Source of the DNA: UBA1952 sp965200035
GTDB lineage: Bacteria > Bacteroidota > Bacteroidia > Chitinophagales > Chitinophagaceae
NCBI GenBank assembly: GCA_965200035.1
Contig: OZ241334.1
Span: 4,092,001 to 4,156,000 of the forward strand
Direction of reading: 5' to 3'
Length of the DNA stretch: 64,000 bases
The translations under genes and the position numbers were made by a program. Of this stretch, positions 10,322-19,294 are shown one piece after another. Below the pieces are notes generated by a model that did no database searches, was not told where the DNA came from, and was given only the letters and a program-made list of their open reading frames with translations. The first letter of the stretch is position 1, and every line of letters begins with the position of its first letter.

Positions 10322-11602
10322 ATGAAAAAAGCAACGGCATTCCAAGCCTGCAATGCGATCGCATTAATTACAACAATCCTCTTTTTTAGCTGCAGTTCCC
10401 GAAAGATAGCCACTCAATCGGCGCATCATAATAAGGCCGGGAAAAGCCAATTCAATTTTCTGTTTTTTTCAGATGTGCATTTGGATACCACACTTGCTTA
10501 TTCAGATTACGGACAGGATGCCGGGCAGGATTTGTGGGGTGCTTTTCATGGAAAGATCGATTCCATCTTAAACAGCCCGACCCCGCCGGCGTTTGTATTA
10601 TATACCGGCGATCTGCCAAGGCATAATCTGGATTCGGCTGACCGGAGCGCCATCTTTAAAATTATGCTGGATAGCCTGCGAACAATGGCGGCAGTGAAGC
10701 ACATTCCGTTCTTTTATCTGCCGGGCAATAATGATGCGCAGGATACGGACTATTGCTTCTTTTCAAATAACCATACCAATATTTTTTCTCTTAACGGAAT
10801 ATACCCTTATCCCTACAATACATTCAACATTTCGCAAACACCGGTTGCCAGTGGCGCTTACATGCTCAACGACTCCAACATAGCAGCAGGCTATTACAGT
10901 GCGAAAATTAAAAACGGCCTGCGCATCATCAGCCTTAATTCTGTGCTGTGGAGCAATTCGCTTTGTTACTTCTGTTCAGAAAACTGTGGTGATCAGGAAA
11001 TTGCAGGAAATAAAGAAATGGCTTGGCTGAAAAGGCAGCTGGCTGCCGCTGCAGGCGCCGGCGATCAGGTGTACCTGGCAATGCACGTACCGCCCGGAAT
11101 GGATGCTTTTCAGACGATGAAATATGGAAAAGATGTACCCATGTGGAACAAGTCCTACGGGTGGCAGGATACATTTATGAATGATCTTTCTACTTACAGA
11201 AGTAATATTGCGGGGATCTTTTACGGCCATACGCACATGGATGAATTCCGTCTGATATATCCGCCATCCCGTACCAATGAAATGACGCAGGTGGCCATCT
11301 CGTGCCCGGGTATTTCACCAATAAATGGTAACAATCCAGGCTTCAAAATAGTAACCGTTGATTCCAAAAGCATGTATCCTACAGACTTTACCACGTATTA
11401 TGCCACTGTAAACAAGATTGTCTGGCAGACGCCTTATCGTTTTTCAGATTACAAGTCTATGTACCATGTCAATGGCTATACGATCTATGATGCGTTATTA
11501 CAAATGTCTTCCGCACAACAGTTGAGTGTGCTGGATACAATTTATGCCGTCAAGAGAGCAGTGCCTCATACTTATGATAAGTATGGAATTGAAGTAAGAT
11601 AG
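10322..11602 (+). CDS. Lipoprotein metallophosphoesterase, acid-sphingomyelinase-like
   Basis: 426 residues. The N-terminus is a lipoprotein signal with the lipobox FFSC, so the mature enzyme is probably anchored to a membrane outside the cytoplasm. All calcineurin-type metal motifs are present in order: SDVHLD, TGDL, PGNNDA (the usual GNHD with N in place of H), AMHVPP and YGHTHMDEF. The layout with a cysteine-containing insert (CYFCSENCGD) recalls acid sphingomyelinase-like phosphodiesterases. The substrate is probably a phosphodiester or phosphomonoester, but the sequence does not settle which. It is monocistronic, ending at a clear terminator shared with the convergent next gene. Confidence 0.85.
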   Translation: MKKATAFQACNAIALITTILFFSCSSRKIATQSAHHNKAGKSQFNFLFFSDVHLDTTLAYSDYGQDAGQDLWGAFHGKIDSILNSPTPPAFVLYTGDLPRHNLDSADRSAIFKIMLDSLRTMAAVKHIPFFYLPGNNDAQDTDYCFFSNNHTNIFSLNGIYPYPYNTFNISQTPVASGAYMLNDSNIAAGYYSAKIKNGLRIISLNSVLWSNSLCYFCSENCGDQEIAGNKEMAWLKRQLAAAAGAGDQVYLAMHVPPGMDAFQTMKYGKDVPMWNKSYGWQDTFMNDLSTYRSNIAGIFYGHTHMDEFRLIYPPSRTNEMTQVAISCPGISPINGNNPGFKIVTVDSKSMYPTDFTTYYATVNKIVWQTPYRFSDYKSMYHVNGYTIYDALLQMSSAQQLSVLDTIYAVKRAVPHTYDKYGIEVR

Positions 11603-11663
11603 ACCTGAATTAATCGGGCTGACTAATTTTTAATAATCCTGATTTCTGTATCATAAAAATTAT

Positions 11664-11696
11664 AAAAACCCGGAACGGATGTTTCGGGTTTTTTAG
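11664..11696. terminator. Bidirectional terminator between convergent genes
   Basis: A stem of about 13 bp (AAAAACCCGGAAC against GTTTCGGGTTTTT, one G-U) has a GGAT loop. The T-run on one side and A-run on the other serve both the + strand phosphoesterase and the - strand exporter gene ending at 11717. Confidence 0.85.
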
Positions 11697-11716
11697 TTTA
11701 AAAATGGATATACATC

Positions 11717-12061
11717 CTAAAACCTGCCAAAGCTCACAAGCAATCCTCCGGCAAAAATGAGCAGGCCTCCAACGAGGACAGATGATGTAGGTACAGTGCC
11801 AAAAGTAAAGTAGGTTATGATCTGCCACACTACAAACAGCGTAGCGATGTAAAGACCAACTACCTTGCCAAACTCAACCGGCGCAAGGTTCAGGATCAGT
11901 CCATACCCAAAGAGTAAAACAGAACCTGCAATACCCAATAATACCCGGTATAGCCCCGTATGATTGTAGATACATTTTCTTATGAGTGCATCTCCTGAAA
12001 CTTCTAATGTGGTAGCAACAATTAAAAAGAAGACAGTAAGTAAGGTTTGATTAATCTTCAT
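11717..12061 (-). CDS. Small multidrug resistance (EmrE-like) family membrane protein
   Basis: 114 residues with four predicted transmembrane helices filling nearly the whole chain, the size of SMR transporters. Glu20 sits in helix 1 (ATTLEVSGDALIRK), matching the essential proton/substrate-binding Glu of EmrE-type proteins. The family exports cationic drugs or guanidinium/polyamine-like compounds as a dimer. The ATG at 12061 is preferred over a TTG two codons upstream. Substrate is not predictable here. A member of the wider drug/metabolite transporter superfamily is the alternative reading. Confidence 0.7.
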   Translation of the reverse strand: MKINQTLLTVFFLIVATTLEVSGDALIRKCIYNHTGLYRVLLGIAGSVLLFGYGLILNLAPVEFGKVVGLYIATLFVVWQIITYFTFGTVPTSSVLVGGLLIFAGGLLVSFGRF

Positions 12062-12075
12062 GCACAAATTTAAAA

Positions 12076-12103
12076 CAGAAAAGCCACCTTATCCGGTAGC
12101 CTT
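12076..12103 (-). terminator. Probable terminator of the GH19 gene
   Basis: Read on the - strand, AAGGCTACC pairs with GGTGGCTT across a 6-nt loop (two G-U pairs). A T-rich tract follows. It lies 37 nt past the stop of the GH19 gene and just before the exporter start. Confidence 0.6.
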
Positions 12104-12139
12104 CTTCTTTTCTCTAATGATCAACAGCAATGTAGCCGG

Positions 12140-12820
12140 TTATACAATAGGCTTCGCTACGCTGGTTCCTAAAATCTTCATTGCCTGATTGTAAAGATCC
12201 CGACGCTCCTGTAATCCATTATCGCCGCCGTTGATGGCGCGGCTGATAGCATCAATCTGTCCCTTGTCGGCTTCATCGAGCAGCTTTTTATTAATGGCAA
12301 ATACCCACGCGGCGCTATCCACTGCCCAGAAATCACTGGAACGTACGTTGCCGACAACCGTCTTGATGTCCTGCTTCAGATAGGCAGCATAGGTAGTGAA
12401 CATACTCCTGCCGGTAATCTGTATAAAGCCTGCCCCGCGGAAAAGCCAGCCGTCACCGGGCTGGATATTGCCCAGTTTGCTTTTGGGTGAGCGATTGACA
12501 TCTGCATACACCGTATTAGCGATAGCCTGCTGATCTGCGGGATGAGCGCTGCTGCGACCCTGCTGCGTTGCAAGAGCCTGATGGGTCTTGTAATAAGAAA
12601 AGGTATTCATCAGTCCCTGTACACTGTAATTGAGATTCTCAGACATGGCGGTGAACTGGGCACTTTCATGAATCAGTTGAGCCAGGTAGGCTGCTACCCG
12701 CAAAGGAGTATTGATATTGTATTTTACGAAAACAGGATTGAGATTTTCTACCAGTGTCTGGCATCGGTCTGTGCTGTTGTTTGGCGCTAAAGCTTTGAGC
12801 TGGGTGGCTGTTATGTTCAT
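12140..12820 (-). CDS. GH19-family chitinase/endolysin-like glycoside hydrolase
   Basis: 226 residues. The catalytic Glu is in AQLIHESAQF (E52), the second acidic residue is probably E61 in MSENLNYS, and GDGWLFRGAGFIQITGR is the typical GH19 signature. The family cleaves chitin or, in phage-type members, peptidoglycan glycan strands. The short single-domain form without signal peptide or carbohydrate-binding module is the endolysin style, so release would need a holin, a phage-like particle or lysis. It stands alone, with its own terminator and no phage genes adjacent. A remnant prophage or injection-system lysozyme is possible but not shown. Confidence 0.85.
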   Translation of the reverse strand: MNITATQLKALAPNNSTDRCQTLVENLNPVFVKYNINTPLRVAAYLAQLIHESAQFTAMSENLNYSVQGLMNTFSYYKTHQALATQQGRSSAHPADQQAIANTVYADVNRSPKSKLGNIQPGDGWLFRGAGFIQITGRSMFTTYAAYLKQDIKTVVGNVRSSDFWAVDSAAWVFAINKKLLDEADKGQIDAISRAINGGDNGLQERRDLYNQAMKILGTSVAKPIV

Positions 12821-13306
12821 TGGTGTGGATTTTAGCTAAGGTTGTAAAAAATGTTCATGTAAAAACCCGTTTTTAAACGGTAATTAATTGCAGGCGATCA
12901 TCTCCCAAACTTTAGAAAATCGTATCGGTTTCAAAATATCGCGGGCAGATAGTATTATTATCATTAAGACACTATCTGATTTTCAGGAATGTTCCGCATT
13001 GAGCAAATATTTACTGCGGAATTCAAGTAATTGATTATCCAATACCTATAAGTGATGATTCAATGCTTACAAGTGTCTGTTCTTATCAATAGATGGCAAA
13101 ATCGCGCGTTGAGTACCGGGCGGGTAGTGATAGGCCATTTCTGAATGGTCATTTTCCATTTTTGGGTGATTTATTCTGTTTCCCGCAGCATCTCCATTTG
13201 GCCCATTCCCCTTCCGCCGGAAGAGCGCAACGGCCAATCGCCGCCACAACGGTAAGACCTCCATGCCTCCGGGCATGATTATTACCCATGTCTGATAAAG
13301 CCAGAG
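12821..13306. other. Intergenic region without recognised gene
   Basis: No reading frame here looks coding. It holds the divergent upstream regions of the GH19 gene and the SDR gene. A 7-bp inverted repeat (TTCCGCA at 12992 and TGCGGAA at 13015) and a short ATGCC/GGCAT hairpin near 13262 are the only structures seen. No exact TAnnTTTG box was found. Confidence 0.5.
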
Positions 13307-14035
13307 ATGAGATTTTCAAACAAAGTATGCCTCGTTACAGGTGGTGGCTCAGGCATCGGGCGGGCCACCTGCGAGCGGTTTGCCGCAGAAGGCGCAACAG
13401 TAATAGTTATTGACCGCGATGAGACGGGGGGTAATGAAACAGCAAGCAGCATAGCAGCAGCCGGCGGCGAGGCAAAGTTCATCAAAACCGATATCGGGGT
13501 GGCAGAGCAGATTGAGCAATGTGTGCAGCAGGTAGTGACCGTTTATAGTAAGGTAGATGTGGTGGTAAACAATGCCGCCATGATGACCTTCACGCCAATC
13601 ATAGATCTGGACCCGTCCGACTGGGACCGTGTGATGAATGTAAATCTGCGCTCAGTATTCCTTTTCTCAAAATACTGCCTGCCGCATATGCAGAACGGCG
13701 CTTTCGTCAACATATCATCGGTGCATGCCCATCAGACCACGCCCAACGTCATTCCCTATGCAAGTACCAAGGGCGCTATAGAAGCCTTCACCCGTGGCAT
13801 GAGCCGCGAATATGAGCCTGCACAGGCGCGCTTCAACGCAGTGGCTCCCGGCGCGGTAGATACACCTATGCTCTGGAGCAACCCGAACGTAAAGAGCGGC
13901 AAGGAAAAGATAGAAGGCGCCATAGGCAAGCCGGAAGATCTGGCAGCGGCCATCTGTTTCCTGGCGGCAGACGAGGCAAAATATATAAATGGCACCACGC
14001 TTGTAGTAGACGGAGGCCGCCTGGCTATTTTATAA
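13307..14035 (+). CDS. SDR-family dehydrogenase, candidate NAD-dependent galactose dehydrogenase
   Basis: 242 residues, a classical short-chain dehydrogenase. It has the cofactor loop TGGGSGIG (11-18), D36 at the end of beta-2 (favours NAD over NADP), NNAA (88-91), Ser138 and the YxxxK pair Y151/K155. The family oxidises alcohols or sugar hemiacetals. Because the same island encodes mutarotase, lactonase, galactonate dehydratase, KDGal kinase and KDPGal aldolase, the missing first step (aldose to lactone) is a natural role. This is inference from context. It is first in a + strand run with GH1, mutarotase and GH2. Other SDR sugar or polyol substrates cannot be excluded. Confidence 0.85.
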   Translation: MRFSNKVCLVTGGGSGIGRATCERFAAEGATVIVIDRDETGGNETASSIAAAGGEAKFIKTDIGVAEQIEQCVQQVVTVYSKVDVVVNNAAMMTFTPIIDLDPSDWDRVMNVNLRSVFLFSKYCLPHMQNGAFVNISSVHAHQTTPNVIPYASTKGAIEAFTRGMSREYEPAQARFNAVAPGAVDTPMLWSNPNVKSGKEKIEGAIGKPEDLAAAICFLAADEAKYINGTTLVVDGGRLAIL

Positions 14036-14082
14036 TTCAGCCCACATCCAATTACCAGTCACCAATTTCCCATATTTAAAAT

Positions 14083-15285
14083 ATGTCTGCCAATAAATTT
14101 ATGTTTGCCACCGGCATCGAAAACAGCTATCCGACTATCCTGGTGGATGGTAAGAAAGTGCGGGTGGATGAGATGGAAAAGACCGGTCATTATCAGCGCT
14201 TCCGCGAAGATTTTGCCCTCTTGGGCGACATGGGCATTGAGTTCCTTCGCTACGGTCCGCCTTACTATAAAACGCATACCGGACCTGGCCGGTACGACTG
14301 GTCCTTTACCGATGAAGCCTTCAATGAATTGCGTGCGCTGAGCATTACACCTATTGTAGACCTTTGCCACTTCGGGGTGCCCGATTGGGTGGAAAGTTTT
14401 CAGAACCCCGACTGGCCACAGCATTTTGCCGAGTATGCGCGGGCATTTGCAAAGCGCTTCCCTTACATTCAGTTTTACACCCCGGTCAATGAGATCTATG
14501 TAGCTGCCACTTTCTCGGCGCAGTATGGCTGGTGGAATGAATGCCTGAGCAGTGATCTTGCCTTTGTTACTGCGCTAAAGCATCTCTGCAAAGCTAATGT
14601 GCTGGCCATGCAGGCCATCCTGGATGTACAGCCCGACGCTACATTCATCCAAAGCGAATCATCAGAATACTTTCATGCAAACAGTCCGAAAAGCCGCGCC
14701 ACCGCCGATTTTCTCAACCAGAAACGTTTCCTGTCGCTCGATCTCTCTTACGGCCACCCGGTAGATGTGACCATGTACAAGTATCTCTTGGCCAACGGCA
14801 TGACGGATGAGGAGTATCAGTGGTTCGACCAGGCGCGCATCAAGGCGCGCTGCATTATGGGTAACGATTATTACATCACCAACGAGCACCTGGTGCTGGA
14901 TGACGGCAGCACCCGCGCCTCCGGCGAGATCTTCGGTTATTATATCATTACCCGGCAATATTATGACCGCTATCACCTGCCGGTAATGCATACCGAAACA
15001 AACCTCAGCGAGCCCGGCTCAGTACAATGGCTTTGGAAGGAGTGGGCTAACATCTATCGCTTCAAGCAGGATCTCTTCCCGATCGTTGGCTTCACCTGGT
15101 TCAGCCTGCTCGATCAGGTCGACTGGGACTCTGCCTTACGCAACAACGCCGGCAATATAAATCCGCTTGGCCTCTATGATCTTGACCGGAAAATACGCCC
15201 CGTAGGGCGCGCTTATAAAAAGCTGATTGCCGACTGGAAAGACGTACTGGCAGAAGAAAGCTACGGTCTGCATTTTAATTATTGA
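14083..15285 (+). CDS. GH1-like beta-glycosidase
   Basis: 400 residues, cytoplasmic (no signal peptide). The TIM-barrel pattern of clan GH-A is visible. YTPVNEIY carries the probable acid/base E137 at the end of strand 4, and MHTETN carries the probable nucleophile E305. PIVDLCHFGVPDW and GFTWFSLLDQVDW match strand ends of GH1. The chain is shorter than usual GH1 (about 450). Likely substrates are beta-galactosides or beta-glucosides, chosen by analogy with the surrounding galactonate genes. It starts 47 nt after the SDR stop and ends 7 nt before the mutarotase ATG, so it is in the same operon. Confidence 0.75.
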   Translation: MSANKFMFATGIENSYPTILVDGKKVRVDEMEKTGHYQRFREDFALLGDMGIEFLRYGPPYYKTHTGPGRYDWSFTDEAFNELRALSITPIVDLCHFGVPDWVESFQNPDWPQHFAEYARAFAKRFPYIQFYTPVNEIYVAATFSAQYGWWNECLSSDLAFVTALKHLCKANVLAMQAILDVQPDATFIQSESSEYFHANSPKSRATADFLNQKRFLSLDLSYGHPVDVTMYKYLLANGMTDEEYQWFDQARIKARCIMGNDYYITNEHLVLDDGSTRASGEIFGYYIITRQYYDRYHLPVMHTETNLSEPGSVQWLWKEWANIYRFKQDLFPIVGFTWFSLLDQVDWDSALRNNAGNINPLGLYDLDRKIRPVGRAYKKLIADWKDVLAEESYGLHFNY

Positions 15286-15292
15286 TTCCCAT

Positions 15293-16357
15293 ATGGCAAC
15301 CCACCCGAATGAGGCCGGTTTTTTGAACAGATCGCTACACACCGGCGCACGGCTGCTGCATATAGCCGATGCGGCCGGCAGTATACAATGTGCCATTACC
15401 AATTATGGCGCACGCCTCGTCAGCTGCATTGTGCCGGATAAAGATGCACATAATAAAGATGTAGTGCTAGGCTACGACACCCTCGCCGCTTACTGCCAAC
15501 AGTCCGAGGATTATATGGGCGCGATTGTAGGCCGCTGCGCCAACCGTATTGCCTGTGGTCGCTTCACGATTGCGGGAAAGGAATATCATACTACGCAAAA
15601 TGAAGGCGCGAACACCCTGCACGGCGGCACAACTGGTCTGCATGCGCGGCTATGGACTGTTGCAGCGCAGACAAAGGAATCAGTAACGCTTACCCTTCAA
15701 TCGCCCGATGGCGACGAAGGCTTTCCCGGCAACCTCAGCATTGAGGTGACATACACCGTATCGACCAATGGCACCCTTGCCATCCGGTACCGTGCCATTA
15801 CGGATGCGCCAACGCCCGTAAACATCAGCAACCACGCTTACTGGAACCTGAATGGGGAAGGCCACAGCACTATAGAGGACCATGAGCTGCAGCTGAATGC
15901 CGACGCATATACTCCGGTGGATGCAGTGCTGATACCAACCGGCGCAATTATCCCCGTAGAAGGGACACCATTTGATTTTCGTACAGCACGAACTATTGGC
16001 TCTAGGATTGGTTCACCGGACATACAATTGGAATATGGCAAAGGGTATGACCACAACTGGGCATTGGCCGCACATGATGGTCCCGCAGTTGTACTCTGTG
16101 CCACCGGCTCCGGCATTACAATGCGCTTGTTTACTGATGCCCCCGGCCTGCAGTTTTACAGCGGGAATGGGCTCGATGGTACGCGCACCGGCAAAAACGA
16201 CCACACTTACGAGTATCGGAGTGCGGTAGTGCTCGAGCCTCAGGCTTTCCCGGATAGCATACATCATGGTAACTTCCCGGACGTTGTGCTTGCGCCGGGA
16301 GCGGTATATGCCAGAGAGGACGTGTATGTTTTTACAAAACAAAGCACGGCCGGGTAA
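15293..16357 (+). CDS. Aldose 1-epimerase (galactose mutarotase)
   Basis: 354 residues. It interconverts alpha and beta anomers of galactose or another aldose. Family motifs are CANRIACGRFTIAG, NEGANTLHGG, SNHAYWNLNG (catalytic His), GYDHNW and the C-terminal LEPQAFPDSIHH with the catalytic-base region. The ATG at 15293 is chosen because it follows the GH1 stop by 7 nt and opens directly into the conserved N-terminal beta strands. An upstream in-frame ATG would overlap GH1 by 59 nt. There is no signal peptide. Its place between two glycosidases and before the oxidative enzymes fits delivery of the right anomer to the dehydrogenase. Confidence 0.92.
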   Translation: MATHPNEAGFLNRSLHTGARLLHIADAAGSIQCAITNYGARLVSCIVPDKDAHNKDVVLGYDTLAAYCQQSEDYMGAIVGRCANRIACGRFTIAGKEYHTTQNEGANTLHGGTTGLHARLWTVAAQTKESVTLTLQSPDGDEGFPGNLSIEVTYTVSTNGTLAIRYRAITDAPTPVNISNHAYWNLNGEGHSTIEDHELQLNADAYTPVDAVLIPTGAIIPVEGTPFDFRTARTIGSRIGSPDIQLEYGKGYDHNWALAAHDGPAVVLCATGSGITMRLFTDAPGLQFYSGNGLDGTRTGKNDHTYEYRSAVVLEPQAFPDSIHHGNFPDVVLAPGAVYAREDVYVFTKQSTAG

Positions 16358-16445
16358 CGGTTATTGCTTATTCCACCGCATGGGGCAGCTTAGCATAAAT
16401 GCTCACCAGCAGGCAGGCTCATAATCAGAAGAATAAATCTATCAG

Positions 16446-18251
16446 ATGCAACCTCAGAATGATGTAACGGAATTTCATGATGACGACCAGAACCCGTTGC
16501 CACGCGCAGTCATCCGCCCCGGTACTGCTTTAATGCTCGATGGTGACTGGCTTTTCTCGCTCGACCCCACGGATTCCGGGCTCACGGATAAATGGTACCT
16601 GAGGCATCAATACACACGCACAGCACACTGGCCGGGGAGCGTAGAAGCATATATGGCCAAGGATGGGCAGCCCGAACAATTCTGGCAGGATAAGATCGTA
16701 GTTTGGTATGAGCGCACTTTCCCATTGCCGGAGCAGCCTGTTAAAGATGGAAAGCCCCACGATGCTTTGCAGCTCACATTCGGGGCATGTGGGTATGAAA
16801 CGACTGTATGGCTGAACGGTGTGCAACTAAGCACCCTCGAAGGAGAGGCTGTGCATACCGGAAAATATACCTCCTTTTCTTACGAGCTTAGTGAAGAATT
16901 ACTGCAGCCGGTCAACAGGCTCACCGTACGCATTGCGGATAATATGAGCGCAGATACTACGCGCGGAAAGCAAGAGTCGCACGTGTACAAGCGGGGCGGC
17001 ATCTGGTACCAGACCAATTCGGGCGCCATCCGCAGCGTATGGGTGGAAACCGTACCGCGGAACAGGCTCAGATCGCGCGTAGGAGTAGTGAGCATTGTAG
17101 AGGATAACCTGGTACGGATCAACCTGACCACACGGATACAGGATGCGGGCGATTACATCATCCGCCTGAAGATATTTCACCGGAAGCAGGAAAGTCCCGA
17201 GCCAATAGCCGTAGATGAATTTGCGCTGACGCTGGAAGCCGGGCAGAAACAGCAGCGGGTAATGATTGAGATCCCCGATGCGCAGTTGTGGTGCCCGGAG
17301 AACCCTCACCTCTACCGGCTGGTAGCGCAATTGGTGGATGCAAGCGGCTATGCAGCAGAAATTGAAACGAGAATTGGCCTGCGCAAAATAGAGGCGCGCG
17401 GCGGCTGTGTGTACCTCAACAACAAGTCGCTGTATCTGGATGGCATTCTTTACCAGCCAGGTGTTTCTACTTACGAGGAGATCAGGCGCCATATGTATTC
17501 GATGAAGGAGCTGGGCTGTAACCTCGTGCGGATCCATATTGCCGGGGTGGATCCCCGTGTTTACCAGCTGGCAGATAAGATAGGCCTGCTGCTCTGGGTG
17601 GAAGTGCCCAGCCCTCATGCCTCCAATGCAACCAGCCGTGCCAATCACCGCAATGAACTGCTGAGAATGCTTTCGCTGATAGAGTCAAATCCGTCAGTGG
17701 TCATCTGGAGCCTTTACAATGAAGACTGGGGAGTGCAGGATATAGCAACCAGCATGGAGACGCGTCAGTACATTATTGATACCTATCACTACATGCAAAT
17801 CGACCATCCACAGTTTTTAGTGGTGGATAATGATGGCTGGCAGCATATCTCATTAGAGGGCAGGTTAAAATCGGACCTGCTGACGGCTCACCTTTACACT
17901 CCGGAAATAGGGCGGTGGCGGGAGCTGCTCGACTGGCTCGTAAATGGCCGGCTGAGCGGTGTAGCCGCATTCCCCTTGGTAGTAGGCGATCCTTTCTTCT
18001 TCCGCAGGCAGGTGCCGTTGATTGTCAGCGAGTGGGGCGGCTTTGGCTTCCGGGATTATGGCGGGCCGGGGGATGATGCTGCGCGCGCAGCACAGATCCG
18101 CGTGTACAAGCAGGAGCTCAGGAAGCGGGAGATTGCAGGGGATGTATATACACAGGCCACCAATATCGAAGATGAAAAGAATGGCCTGATAGACGCAGCA
18201 ACCGGTGAGCTGAAAGTGCCTGCCGGCCTGATGCATTCTGATAAAGAGTAG
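16446..18251 (+). CDS. GH2-family beta-galactosidase/beta-glucuronidase-like hydrolase
   Basis: 601 residues with the three-part GH2 layout: N-terminal jelly-roll sugar-binding domain (about 25-190), Ig-like domain (about 195-310), TIM barrel (about 315-600). The acid/base Glu is E426 in SLYNEDWG and the nucleophile is E529 in VSEWGGFGF. It lacks the C-terminal domains of LacZ and is the size of beta-glucuronidase-type GH2 enzymes. No signal peptide is seen, so it acts on imported oligosaccharides. It is last in the + strand run and converges on the lactonase gene with only 58 nt between stops. Galactosidase activity is inferred from the neighbouring galactonate genes. Confidence 0.88.
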   Translation: MQPQNDVTEFHDDDQNPLPRAVIRPGTALMLDGDWLFSLDPTDSGLTDKWYLRHQYTRTAHWPGSVEAYMAKDGQPEQFWQDKIVVWYERTFPLPEQPVKDGKPHDALQLTFGACGYETTVWLNGVQLSTLEGEAVHTGKYTSFSYELSEELLQPVNRLTVRIADNMSADTTRGKQESHVYKRGGIWYQTNSGAIRSVWVETVPRNRLRSRVGVVSIVEDNLVRINLTTRIQDAGDYIIRLKIFHRKQESPEPIAVDEFALTLEAGQKQQRVMIEIPDAQLWCPENPHLYRLVAQLVDASGYAAEIETRIGLRKIEARGGCVYLNNKSLYLDGILYQPGVSTYEEIRRHMYSMKELGCNLVRIHIAGVDPRVYQLADKIGLLLWVEVPSPHASNATSRANHRNELLRMLSLIESNPSVVIWSLYNEDWGVQDIATSMETRQYIIDTYHYMQIDHPQFLVVDNDGWQHISLEGRLKSDLLTAHLYTPEIGRWRELLDWLVNGRLSGVAAFPLVVGDPFFFRRQVPLIVSEWGGFGFRDYGGPGDDAARAAQIRVYKQELRKREIAGDVYTQATNIEDEKNGLIDAATGELKVPAGLMHSDKE

Positions 18252-18309
18252 AGAGATTTTGTAAGCTGCGCTCCGCGATAAATTCAGAAACCGTTATGAG
18301 CAGGATTGC

Positions 18310-19218
18310 CTATGTGGATAAAGGCCTATAAAAGCTGGCCGGTACACCTGCAACATCAACCTGCGCCTGAAAAAGATTGCCGGACAGCGGATATTGTTCC
18401 AACTGCGCATCACTGAGCTCTACCCGTGCCGTAGTGATGAATAGTGTCTTCAGATCTATACCTCCTAAAGCGCAGGATGAGGTATGGGGTGCGGGTACTT
18501 TTATCTGCTGCAAGAGCTTGCCGGTGAGCGGATCATACCGGTTCACACTGCCGGCTCCCCACATAGCGATCCATAATTTATCTTCAGCATCAATGGTCAT
18601 GCCATCCGGTGCGCCATCGCTTTCGGGTATTTGAATAGCAATACGGCGGTTGGTAATATTCCCTGTTGCGTCATCATAATCAAAAGCCTGAACACATTGG
18701 GTAGGCGTATCGTTGAAGTACATAGTCCGCTTATCGCCCGTCCATGCAATGCCGTTGGAAATACCCAGATTCCGGAGCTTCTCGTGCAAGCTGCCATCGG
18801 CATCCAGCCGGTACAATATTGCTGCACCGGGTATACCATCCATGGCCAGTGTACCTACCCAGAATCGCCCGGACGGATCACATTTGCCATCATTAAAACG
18901 GATATCCGGCGTCGTGATGGGGTTGATCAAAAAAATAGCCGCGCCGGTGGTTATATTGATGTAATGAATGCCATTTTGCAGGGCTACCAGTACATTTCCA
19001 TCCTGAACGGGCACCACAGTGCCTGCTTTTGCAGCCAAAAAAAAGTACTCATCGATACCTGTGGCAGGATCATAAATATGTAGCGCGCAGCCGATAATAT
19101 CTACCCAATACAGTCTTTGATCCTGCCAGTTCCAGACAGCTCCTTCACCCAGCTCAGCTTGTGCGTGCAAAAGGGGAGATGCTATGATGGAATTTGAGCG
19201 CTCAATATTATCTGCCAT
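18310..19218 (-). CDS. SMP-30/gluconolactonase family lactonase
   Basis: 302 residues, a six-bladed propeller hydrolase of the SMP-30/LRE family. Metal ligands are visible as E25 in LGEGAVW, N in GISNGIAW and D in PDGMTID, with FNDGKCDPSGRFWVGTL between them. Members hydrolyse aldonolactones. Here the expected substrate is galactonolactone made by the SDR. It is last in a - strand series (aldolase, dehydratase, kinase, lactonase), separated from the kinase stop by 76 nt. No signal peptide. Confidence 0.88.
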   Translation of the reverse strand: MADNIERSNSIIASPLLHAQAELGEGAVWNWQDQRLYWVDIIGCALHIYDPATGIDEYFFLAAKAGTVVPVQDGNVLVALQNGIHYINITTGAAIFLINPITTPDIRFNDGKCDPSGRFWVGTLAMDGIPGAAILYRLDADGSLHEKLRNLGISNGIAWTGDKRTMYFNDTPTQCVQAFDYDDATGNITNRRIAIQIPESDGAPDGMTIDAEDKLWIAMWGAGSVNRYDPLTGKLLQQIKVPAPHTSSCALGGIDLKTLFITTARVELSDAQLEQYPLSGNLFQAQVDVAGVPASFYRPLST

Positions 19219-19294
19219 AAATTATTCTTGCTTTAGATTAATCCTGACAAAGCTGTTTCAAAAATATTAGGACTTTTCCGGAGTTAAATACACT

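Noticed and set aside
12140..12820. Prophage lysis cassette
   Set aside because: The GH19 enzyme is endolysin-like, but no holin, terminase, portal or tail gene is nearby; a prophage claim is not supported.
13067..13276. A small - strand frame in the gap before the SDR gene
   Set aside because: No start signal or family pattern, and it covers the expected promoter region of the SDR gene.
16899..17648. A 249-codon - strand frame opposite the GH2 gene
   Set aside because: GH2 catalytic residues are in the + frame; the antisense frame has no domain.
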